Shown here: in pieces, positions 7,410-12,395 of the stretch | How the letters are laid out: every line of letters starts with the position of its first letter | Position numbering within the stretch: position 1 is the first letter of the stretch | The notes under the pieces: model-generated | Databases searched by the model: none | The model's input: the letters and a program-made list of their open reading frames with translations, nothing else | What the model was told of the DNA's origin: nothing | Translations under genes and position numbers: made by a program | DNA from: Holophagaceae bacterium UBA1801 | GTDB taxonomy: Bacteria; Acidobacteriota; Holophagae; Holophagales; Holophagaceae | Length of the DNA stretch: 12,395 nt | NCBI GenBank assembly: GCA_002319925.1 | Contig: DCFP01000176.1 | Coordinates: 1 to 12,395 of the forward strand | Direction of reading: 5' to 3'

Positions 7410-7552
7410 TCCGCAACCAATACCTAGGCCCGCGGGGACCATGGGCTGGGAAGATTGGTTTGATGTTGCAAGATCGATGCAAGAAGATCAAATCTGCCGT
7501 AGAACCCTAGAATTCAGGCGATTGGCAAACCATCAGTCAATGCGGTCAAACT

Positions 7553-8347
7553 TCATCGACGGGATAAGAAAAACGTGTCCCGCCACCCCTCGGCGTAATC
7601 GGTCATCGATGGCCCGGGTGTTCCCCGATGAGCTAGGTATGTTTTCCAGTCGAATTGCTCGCAACTGAAGCCAAAATGATCGGCCAGAAAGGCGATTGCA
7701 GCCCGGGACGGTCTGCCAACGATCGTGTATCCATTCCGAGTCATTGAGTCAGACCAAGCCATCTGCTCATCATCAACCGGATCCCGGAGCACCTGTATCT
7801 CGTAAGGGTTTTGATGGACGAGCCTTGGATCTCCTGTGGCTGTCACTGGTCCTTGCTGAATGCTGGGAGTTACTTCGGTATCGATGACGACAAACTTGGC
7901 CCCTGTGCGCTCGATCAAATCAAGAAGCTCTGCATGCCTTATCGTGTGGTAGTAGAACCCCAGGCACAGCACAACATCAAACTGCCTTCCCTGAATGAAA
8001 TTGAAAACATCACCGCGTTCAAAGGAATACCGGCTCTCCTCAACGTTGTAGTACGCCAACGTCGCTCTTGCGTTTTCAACCAATTCCTCCCGAGGTTCTA
8101 TCCCAAGGACATGAGACGCTCCCGCGCTCAACGCTGCGAACGACCACCTGCCATCGTGACTGGCGATATCGAGGACGCGCTTGCCGGAATAGAGTTCTTT
8201 GTTTTTCGCGACGATAGCCTCAAACCTGCAATTCAAACGCTCCGGATACGGACTTGTTTTGCTCGTAGTATAGAATCGATCGAATTGGTCGAAGAATCCC
8301 GTTTTGCACCTTGCTGGACTTTTTTTGAGCACAGACAAAATCGACAT
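7553..8347 (-). CDS. class I SAM-dependent methyltransferase
   Basis: A 264-residue cytoplasmic protein with a Rossmann-type methyltransferase domain. Motif I is RVLDIASHDGRWSFAAL at about 57-73, where the usual DxGxGxG loop is replaced by DIASHDGRW. The acidic end of strand 2 is GIEPREELV with Glu84, followed by a motif like ERGDVFNF and FDVVLCLGFYYH at strand 4. About 80 C-terminal residues (from DTEVTPSI) form an extra segment ending DYAEGWRDTFFLSRR. The layout loosely resembles methyltransferases of glycan or secondary-metabolite loci and the CmoB type; no substrate can be assigned. The ATG at 8347 follows TGAGGTGATC at ideal spacing; a GTG at 8359 is less likely. It stands alone, facing the ICMT gene across 143 bases with no recognisable element. 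Confidence 0.85.
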   Translation of the reverse strand: MSILSVLKKSPARCKTGFFDQFDRFYTTSKTSPYPERLNCRFEAIVAKNKELYSGKRVLDIASHDGRWSFAALSAGASHVLGIEPREELVENARATLAYYNVEESRYSFERGDVFNFIQGRQFDVVLCLGFYYHTIRHAELLDLIERTGAKFVVIDTEVTPSIQQGPVTATGDPRLVHQNPYEIQVLRDPVDDEQMAWSDSMTRNGYTIVGRPSRAAIAFLADHFGFSCEQFDWKTYLAHRGTPGPSMTDYAEGWRDTFFLSRR

Positions 8348-8473
8348 AAGTGTGATCACCTCAAGCCGGAAGCGGACAGATGGATTAGGCCGGAAAAGGA
8401 TTCATGTGGAACACTACCCAGGCAATAAGTATCGGACTGGCTCCATTAAGAAAGTGTTAAAATCTGGCATTCA

Positions 8474-8498
8474 ATGAATTATACTTCGTATAATTCAT
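8474..8498. repeat. perfect 11-bp AT-rich inverted repeat
   Basis: ATGAATTATAC and GTATAATTCAT flank a TTC centre, giving a perfect 25-base hairpin-capable palindrome in an AT-rich patch (about 8440-8500) within otherwise GC-rich DNA. It overlaps the end of the reading-frame remnant at 8479-8673 and lies about 125 bases upstream of the methyltransferase start. It could be an operator, recombination site or hairpin; no T-run makes a classical terminator unlikely. Confidence 0.6.
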
Positions 8499-8673
8499 AT
8501 CCCTTCCTAGATAACCAATATCCATTCGCGACTTGTCGTCTGCCCCCTGCCCGATGGTGCTTGTCCTCGTCTGCCTGCTCGAGCGTTTCGCGGTGGATCC
8601 AGCCGAGAGACTGGCCATCCTGGCTAAAAATACGAAACCGGAGTTTTTGGGCCTTGGAGCGTATCCCTAGGGG
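8479..8673 (-). pseudogene. start-less reading frame A, homologous to the frame at 9001-9192
   Basis: Sixty-four codons are open between a TAG at 8674-8676 and a TAA at 8479-8481, with no ATG, GTG or TTG before the conserved part. The frame contains LRFRIFSQDGQSLGWIHRET followed by LEQADED, then a polar stretch and GYWLSRKGYELYEV. The core of 26 residues (8566-8643) matches the frame at 9052-9129 on the opposite strand at 17 positions, and 12 of those 17 codons differ only at synonymous sites. That pattern shows both were once translated in these frames. With no start codon, A is probably a fragment of a lost gene. It lies directly downstream of the small His/Tyr-rich lipoprotein gene, in the same direction. 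Function unknown. Confidence 0.55.
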
Positions 8674-8684
8674 CTACCACAGAA

Positions 8685-8834
8685 CTAGTGCATTCCGTGC
8701 CAATAGTGGTAGTGATCGCCTCCCCAGTAGTGGTATCTAGGGCCGTAGTAGTGACCCTCTGGCACGACAATGCAGCCAAGCGTGAGAACCAACCCAAGCA
8801 AGGCGATCAGGGACACAAACGAAGTGCTTCTCAT
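8685..8834 (-). CDS. tiny His/Tyr-rich probable lipoprotein
   Basis: A 49-residue protein. MRSTSFVSLIALLGLVLTLG is a signal sequence followed by Cys21, a probable lipidation site. The mature part is only 29 residues: a short IVVPEG spacer, then GHYYGPRYHYWGGDHYHYWH and GMH, with six His, six Tyr and two Trp. The ATG at 8834 has AAGGAT about eight bases upstream; longer in-frame starts would place extra residues before the signal. Composition recalls the aromatic envelope lipoprotein at 5171-5515, but the repeat pattern differs. Histidines in alternating HYHYWH order could bind metal ions such as copper, nickel or zinc; that is speculation. It appears monocistronic. Confidence 0.65.
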   Translation of the reverse strand: MRSTSFVSLIALLGLVLTLGCIVVPEGHYYGPRYHYWGGDHYHYWHGMH

Positions 8835-9000
8835 GGTCCACATCCTTGGATGGCGAGATATCCATGCCATCCAGTCTCTTAGACCCTCGAGGCCATCTCC
8901 TGGTTGCCTTCACTCTCGTTCTGCCACGCTGGGCTGTTGTTCCGGATGTGCCCATCGATCGATGCCCGCGCGTCTGGCGTCATACCGGTGCGCCTTATGA

Positions 9001-9192
9001 GCTTCAGAAGCCGGACTATCTGATCTATCTCGTTCAACGCATCCCACCCACCTACGCTTCCGCATCCTCGCGGATGATGGACGGTCGCTAGGCTGGATCA
9101 CTCACGAGACCAAGGAACAGGCTGAGGATACCGTTCTGATTATGTTCCCGCGGGGCGGGGCTCAATTGGAATTCAGGGAAGAGGATCAGTAG
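9001..9192 (+). pseudogene. start-less reading frame B, homologous to the frame at 8479-8673
   Basis: Open from the TGA at 8998-9000 to the TAG at 9190-9192, with no usual start codon before the conserved core. It reads LRFRILADDGRSLGWITHET followed by KEQAED, then TVLIMFPRGGAQLEFREEDQ. The core matches frame A on the opposite strand at 17 of 26 residues, with mostly synonymous codon differences. Just upstream, one base out of frame, lies another coding-like stretch (PYELQKPDYLIYLVQRIPP, about 8982-9047), so the original gene may have been longer and broken by a frameshift near 9048-9054. Its end overlaps the end of the convergent gene at 9186-9413 by seven bases. Confidence 0.5.
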
Positions 9193-9413
9193 TACGACCT
9201 TCTTCGATTGACCTTTTTTACGCTGGAAAGTAAATCTGCCCTCGGGTCTGCACCCAGGTAGTCAAGCACTTCTCGCCTTTCTGCTACTAGGTTGCCCGAT
9301 AACAATTCAAGGTCCTCAATTCGGTCCTGACCATCGGTGATCCGTCGAGCAATAACACCCAAAGGATTTGCACGGCAGAACTCGAGGGCCTCAACTTCAC
9401 GAAGGCTCTTCAT
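9186..9413 (-). CDS. small hydrophilic protein of unknown function
   Basis: A 75-residue cytoplasmic protein starting MKSLREVEALEFCRANPLG and ending in a basic tail, VKKVNRRRSYY. It has no signal peptide or membrane segment. The middle (RIEDLELLSGNLVAERREVL) is predicted helical and charged. I do not recognise a family. The ATG at 9413 is well supported by GAGGAGAG about four bases upstream; a frame extending to 9488 exists but would run through the promoter. It has its own promoter (9460-9488) containing a repeated motif, so it is probably a real, regulated gene. It follows the tRNA-Lys terminator and is convergent with frame B. Confidence 0.6.
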   Translation of the reverse strand: MKSLREVEALEFCRANPLGVIARRITDGQDRIEDLELLSGNLVAERREVLDYLGADPRADLLSSVKKVNRRRSYY

Positions 9414-9459
9414 TCGACTCTCCTCGGCTGTTGGCAGGATCTTACACCACGGCATTCTG

Positions 9460-9488
9460 AATGTACGACACGTGTACGACGGCAACAA
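9460..9488 (-). promoter_or_regulatory. promoter with embedded direct repeat for the 75-residue gene
   Basis: On the minus strand TTGTTG (9483-9488) and TACATT (9460-9465) are 17 bases apart. The spacer carries GTCGTACA twice (9473-9480 and 9462-9469), exactly 11 bp apart, one helical turn, around a central ACACGTGT palindrome (9468-9475). This is a plausible operator that would block polymerase. The -35 overlaps the T-run of the upstream tRNA terminator. Confidence 0.45.
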
Positions 9489-9512
9489 AAAGGCCCCGGA
9501 GTTTCGGGGCCT
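9486..9512 (-). terminator. rho-independent terminator of tRNA-Lys
   Basis: On the minus strand AGGCCCCG-AAACTC-CGGGGCCT forms a perfect 8-bp GC-rich stem (9491-9512) with a 6-base loop, immediately followed by TTTTTG. It lies 14 bases beyond the encoded CCA end of the tRNA. Confidence 0.9.
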
Positions 9513-9526
9513 AAGTGTTGTTTTTC

Positions 9527-9603
9527 TGGTGGTTCCTCTCGGACTCGAACCGAGGACCCTCTGATTAAGAGTCAGATGCTCTAACCAACTGAGCTAAGGA
9601 ACC
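9527..9603 (-). tRNA. tRNA-Lys (anticodon CTT), CCA encoded
   Basis: The 77-base gene folds into a standard cloverleaf. Acceptor stem GGTTCCT/AGGAACC, D stem GCTC/GAGC, anticodon stem TCTGA/TCAGA with loop CTCTTAA (anticodon CTT complementary to plus bases 9567-9569), T stem CTCGG/CCGAG with loop TTCGAGT, discriminator A at 9530, and CCA at 9527-9529. All stems are fully paired. It reads AAG codons. It has a promoter upstream at 9618-9645 and a strong terminator downstream. Its 3' end faces the accessory segment 7410-9526. Confidence 0.97.
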
Positions 9604-9617
9604 AACTCGGAACTGCT

Positions 9618-9645
9618 AGTCTACCAAGCGGGGCGGAGGAATCAA
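9618..9645 (-). promoter_or_regulatory. promoter of tRNA-Lys
   Basis: On the minus strand TTGATT (9640-9645), 16 bases, then TAGACT (9618-9623), about 14 bases before the mature tRNA 5' end. It lies in the 57-base gap after the preceding gene, so the tRNA can be transcribed independently. Confidence 0.5.
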
Positions 9646-9660
9646 GCCGAAAAACGGGCT

Positions 9661-10293
9661 TCACTGGGTCTCCACGGTTTCTACCCAGATGACCTCGCAG
9701 GCGCCGTCGCCTGTGTCGGTCCGGGAGAGCGAGCTCCTCCACTTCCATCGATCCTGTCCCTCGGCCTGGATGAGCTGGCCCTGGATATGGATCACCTGCC
9801 CGGCCCTGAGATCGAGCAACTGGTTCTTGATGTGCGCGTTGGCAGGGATCATGTGCATGTTCGCGCTGTGGGAGTTGATCTCCGCCTCGGGAATCGGGAG
9901 ACGCGATGCGGACCAGTAGTACCAGCGATCGTCCTGCCAGATCTTCAACTGGTCCAGGACCGACGAATCGGACATCCGGCCCCAGCCCATGGCGAAATCC
10001 ACTGGTGAAAGTTCGGAAGCCCGGTCGAAGTAGTAGCGTTCCTTCGCCAGGATCCTGCCATGGAGATCGAAGGAAGCCAGGGAAAGGATCGTGTGATCGC
10101 GGAAGGTCCATGGTTCCGTCACGGGCGGCGGTCCCTGGATCGGTTCTTCGGATACCAGGATTCCTGGCGCAGGATGCAGCGGTCGCGTCATCCACGAATG
10201 GATGCCCCACACGAGCGCGGCGATGATCAGCAGGACGAGCCAGGATCTGGATTTCAGCCAATCCCAGAGTTCATCCCGTTCGGGAAGGAGCAT
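9661..10293 (-). CDS. membrane-anchored protein of unknown function downstream of trpS
   Basis: A 210-residue protein. A short cytoplasmic N terminus (MLLPERDELWDWLKSR) precedes one hydrophobic helix at about 18-36, and the remaining 170 residues should face the periplasm. A striking segment at about 86-127 includes RYYFDRASELSPVDFAMGWG, then RMSDSSVLDQLKIWQDDRWY. This SPVD-x-AxGWGxMSD style of motif looks like that of a conserved, unnamed bacterial family I recall only loosely. A strand-rich C-terminal part contains QVIHIQGQLIQAEGQ and ends in EVIWVETVETQ. The ATG at 10293 is four bases after the trpS stop and has no good ribosome site, so translation is probably coupled to trpS. Confidence 0.8.
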   Translation of the reverse strand: MLLPERDELWDWLKSRSWLVLLIIAALVWGIHSWMTRPLHPAPGILVSEEPIQGPPPVTEPWTFRDHTILSLASFDLHGRILAKERYYFDRASELSPVDFAMGWGRMSDSSVLDQLKIWQDDRWYYWSASRLPIPEAEINSHSANMHMIPANAHIKNQLLDLRAGQVIHIQGQLIQAEGQDRWKWRSSLSRTDTGDGACEVIWVETVETQ

Positions 10294-10297
10294 GGCG

Positions 10298-11287
10298 CTA
10301 GAGACTGGGCAGCTTCATGGCCGACCGGACCTCGTCCATGGTCTGCTGGGCCACGGCACGGGCACGGGCGCTGCCTTCCCTCAAGACATTCTCGAGCTCC
10401 TTGGGCTGGGCGAGGTTCGCCTCGATCTTCACGCGCAGGGGTTCGACGCGGGCGACGATGGCCTCCGCTACCTTCTTCTTGCAATCGAAGCAGCCGATGC
10501 CGGCGCGGCGGCACTCCACGTTCACCATCTCGCAGGTGCTCTTGTCGGAGAAGAGCTTGTGGAATTCGTAGGTATTGCAGATGTCCGGATTGCCTGGATC
10601 CGTGCGCCGCACGCGGGCGGGATCCGAGGACATCTGACGGGTGCACTTCTGCAGGATCACATCGGGGGTGTCGCGCAAGTAGATGCCATTGTCGTAGGTC
10701 TTCGACATCTTGCGTCCATCCAGGCCGGGCACGCGGGCCGCGTGGGTCAGCACGGCCTGGGGCTCGGGGAAGATCTCCGAGCTGTAGAGGAAGTGGAAAC
10801 GCCGCGCGATCTCGCGGGTGAGTTCGAGGTGGAAGAGCTGGTCCTCGCCCACGGGCACCTTGTGCGCCTTGTAGATGAGGATGTCCGCGGCCTGCAGGAT
10901 GGGATAGCCCAGGAAGCCGTACGAGCCGAGATCCGCTTCGGAGTTCTGCAGCTTTTCCTTGTAGGTCGGCACGCGCTCCACCCAGGAGAGCGGCGTGATC
11001 ATGCTGAAGAGCAGATGCAATTCCGCGTGCTCCTTCACCTGGGACTGCACGAAGAGCGAGGACCGCTGCGGATCCAGGCCCGCCGCCAGAAAGGTGGCCG
11101 CCACCTCCATCACCGCAGGCTGGATGGAAGCCACATCGTCGAAGCGCGACGTCAGCGCGTGCCAGTCCACGATCATGTAGAAGGCCTGGTACTGCTCCTG
11201 GAGCTTCACGAAGTTCTCGATGGCCCCCACGAGATTGCCGAGGTGAAGGGAACCGGAAGGCTGGACGCCGGAAAGGACACGCTGCAT
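10298..11287 (-). CDS. trpS: tryptophan--tRNA ligase
   Basis: A 329-residue class I aminoacyl-tRNA synthetase that charges tRNA-Trp in the cytoplasm, normal bacterial length. It begins MQRVLSGVQPSGSLHLGNLV, containing the HIGH-type signature as SLHLGN. Further motifs are YMIVDWHALT, SWVERVPTYKEK, DILIYKAHKVPVGEDQ and GRKMSKTYDN, the KMSKS loop, near residue 195. The ATG at 11287 follows GGAG at five to six bases spacing; longer frames upstream run into the spacer and were rejected. It lies 43 bases after the site-2 protease gene and four bases before the next gene, all on the same strand, so a three-gene unit is likely. A segment with RRAGIGCFDCKK carries a C-x-x-C, also seen in ordinary family members. 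Confidence 0.97.
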   Translation of the reverse strand: MQRVLSGVQPSGSLHLGNLVGAIENFVKLQEQYQAFYMIVDWHALTSRFDDVASIQPAVMEVAATFLAAGLDPQRSSLFVQSQVKEHAELHLLFSMITPLSWVERVPTYKEKLQNSEADLGSYGFLGYPILQAADILIYKAHKVPVGEDQLFHLELTREIARRFHFLYSSEIFPEPQAVLTHAARVPGLDGRKMSKTYDNGIYLRDTPDVILQKCTRQMSSDPARVRRTDPGNPDICNTYEFHKLFSDKSTCEMVNVECRRAGIGCFDCKKKVAEAIVARVEPLRVKIEANLAQPKELENVLREGSARARAVAQQTMDEVRSAMKLPSL

Positions 11288-11330
11288 GGAAACTCCATAG
11301 GCAAATGAACGAATGGGAATCGCCTGTGTC

Positions 11331-12095
11331 TCAGATCCCGAGGATGAGTCCGGCGATGAACAGCAACGCAGTGAAGACACCGTTGATCACGGGAGAGAGA
11401 GCCCAGCTCAGAATGCTGGAATGCCCGCCAGGCCCTGGAACGAACACGACCAGCAGGAGGAAGAAGAACATGTACCGCCGATATTTATCGAAGACTTGTG
11501 CCCAACGATGGGGCAGAAATCCCTGCAGGACACCAGCTCCATCCAAAGGGCCAATGGGCAACAGGTTGAAGATGGCCAGCATGATATTGATCAGGATCAA
11601 CCGTCCACCCAGGCTGAGGAAGACAAGTCCGAAACCAGACCAGCCCAGGTTCATCAAGGCCTCCGGTCCGTTCAGGCTGGATATGAACAAATGAATGCGA
11701 TCCTGGCCGCTGGCGGCCATGAAGCGCACAGAGAGGGCAGTCAGGAAAAGAAAAAGCAGGCTCAGTACCAGATTCGAAGCGGGGCCGGCAGCACTGACCA
11801 GCGAAATGCCGGTGCGCATCCGGAATCGGCTCGTGAAACGGGTTGGCTGGATAGGCACAGGCTTGGCCCACCCGATAAAGGGCAGCCCTGTCGTCATTCC
11901 AAGCAAAGGAAACAAGAACGTCCCGATGGGATCCATGTGGGCGATGGGGTTCAGAGTCATGCGCCCCAGGCGTGCCGCGGTATCGTCCTCGAGCCAATAT
12001 GCCGCCGTGGCGTGGGAAGCCTCGTGCACGCTGAGGCTGAACAGCAGCGCTACGTAGCTGATGAGGATCGTGGGGATGGAAATATGGTCGAACAC
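11331..12095 (-). CDS. site-2 protease family (M50B) membrane metalloprotease
   Basis: A 254-residue polytopic membrane protein. The zinc-binding HExxH is HEASH at residues 24-28, inside the first hydrophobic helix. It is followed by LNPIAHMDPIGTFLFP at 48-63, then AGPASNLVLSLL at 103-114, and NLLPIGPLDG at 177-186, where Asp185 is the expected third zinc ligand. These are the short, PDZ-less M50B proteins. Members of this group are often found beside trpS, as here; their substrates are unknown. The start is a GTG at 12095, preceded by GGAG five bases upstream. It is separated by 58 bases from the oxidoreductase gene. Confidence 0.93.
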   Translation of the reverse strand: MFDHISIPTILISYVALLFSLSVHEASHATAAYWLEDDTAARLGRMTLNPIAHMDPIGTFLFPLLGMTTGLPFIGWAKPVPIQPTRFTSRFRMRTGISLVSAAGPASNLVLSLLFLFLTALSVRFMAASGQDRIHLFISSLNGPEALMNLGWSGFGLVFLSLGGRLILINIMLAIFNLLPIGPLDGAGVLQGFLPHRWAQVFDKYRRYMFFFLLLVVFVPGPGGHSSILSWALSPVINGVFTALLFIAGLILGI

Positions 12096-12153
12096 CTAGG
12101 CTCCAGGTAGCTTCCAGAATAACCGATTGTCCTGGGATGCCTGGAACTCGGCT

Positions 12154-12395
12154 TCAGATCACGATCTTCTCCACGATCAGGTTCCCTTCCCGGAAGCGGG
12201 CCCAGCGCAGGGGCGTGCAGTCCACGCTCTGGAACTTGCCGGTGATGATCAGTTCAGCGAGGCCGATGCCCACGGCGGGGCTTTCCATGGCGCCGTGACC
12301 GCTGTAGCCCACCTGCAGCAGCAGGCCCGGGTGGTTCTCGTGCCAGCCGGCGATGGCGTTGTGGTCGGTGGTGACGGTGTCGTAGAGGCTTTGCC
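12154..12395 (-). CDS. FAD-dependent oxidoreductase (DAO family), C-terminal part
   Basis: The last 80 codons of a gene that continues past the right edge. The sequence includes YDTVTTDHNAIAGWH, LLLQVGYSGHGAMESPAVGI, then GLAELIITGKF and PLRWARF, ending NLIVEKIVI. The GxSGHGxMxxPAxG block is the C-terminal FAD-contacting signature of D-amino-acid/sarcosine/glycine oxidase-type flavoproteins. Substrate cannot be judged from this part. No terminator is evident in the gap before the site-2 protease, so read-through into the trpS cluster is possible. Confidence 0.88.
   Translation of the reverse strand, partial: QSLYDTVTTDHNAIAGWHENHPGLLLQVGYSGHGAMESPAVGIGLAELIITGKFQSVDCTPLRWARFREGNLIVEKIVI

Noticed and set aside
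8474..8498. loxP or dif site
   Set aside because: Only one loxP-like arm is present, and the arms and spacer do not fit a XerC/XerD site.
8474..8740. 88-codon plus-strand frame
   Set aside because: It starts in the palindrome, has Ser/Arg/Trp-rich composition, and lies opposite frame A, which has better coding evidence.
9500..9610. tRNA-derived attachment site duplication
   Set aside because: No second copy of the tRNA 3' end was seen in the window and no integrase gene is present.
10202..11308. 368-codon open frame on the plus strand opposite trpS
   Set aside because: It is a shadow of trpS, which carries intact catalytic motifs; the plus-strand product has repetitive His/Gly/Ala composition.
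1..12395. CRISPR array, prophage or toxin-antitoxin module
   Set aside because: No regularly spaced repeats, no phage structural genes, and the small gene at 9186-9413 has no recognisable toxin or antitoxin partner.

Overview
The window reads as a stretch of a free-living, Gram-negative, GC-rich bacterial chromosome. It carries one secreted binding-protein-like gene, two probable lipoproteins, an iron-sulfur serine dehydratase, a site-2 protease next to trpS, and a tRNA-Lys with an encoded CCA end. The gene mix would fit an Acidobacteriota (Holophaga/Geothrix-like) genome, but that is a guess from general impression, not proof. Nothing here is a phage, CRISPR array, intact insertion sequence or classical defence island.

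Layout. 1-1161 (minus): the start of a DUF3798 periplasmic protein with a clear promoter, and an orphan DNA-binding protein that looks like the N-terminal part of an IS630-type transposase without its catalytic domain. 1492-3007: an EamA (DMT) exporter on plus, tail-to-tail and overlapping a DUF1648/DUF5808 membrane protein on minus. 3145-5125 (plus): a YraN-family protein and a single-chain L-serine dehydratase. 5171-5515 (minus): a YXWXGXW-repeat probable lipoprotein. 5869-7409 (plus): a short cluster of an XRE-type regulator, a small exported protein of unknown role, and an isoprenylcysteine-methyltransferase-like membrane protein.

7410-9526 is an accessory-looking segment: a SAM methyltransferase, an AT-rich patch with a perfect palindrome, a tiny His/Tyr-rich lipoprotein, two start-less reading frames that turn out to be homologous to each other, and a 75-residue unknown gene with its own well-formed promoter and a possible operator. 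It abuts the 3' end of tRNA-Lys(CTT), a position typical of island insertion, though no att repeat was seen.

9527-12395 (all minus) is the conserved housekeeping side: the C-terminal end of an FAD-dependent oxidoreductase, then site-2 protease, trpS and a one-helix membrane-anchored unknown protein, probably one transcription unit, followed by the separately promoted tRNA-Lys and its terminator.

The most novel observation is the homologous pair of short reading frames at 8479-8673 (minus) and 9001-9192 (plus). They share a core of about 26 residues and differ mostly by synonymous changes, so they were once real coding sequence of a small, unrecognised domain.
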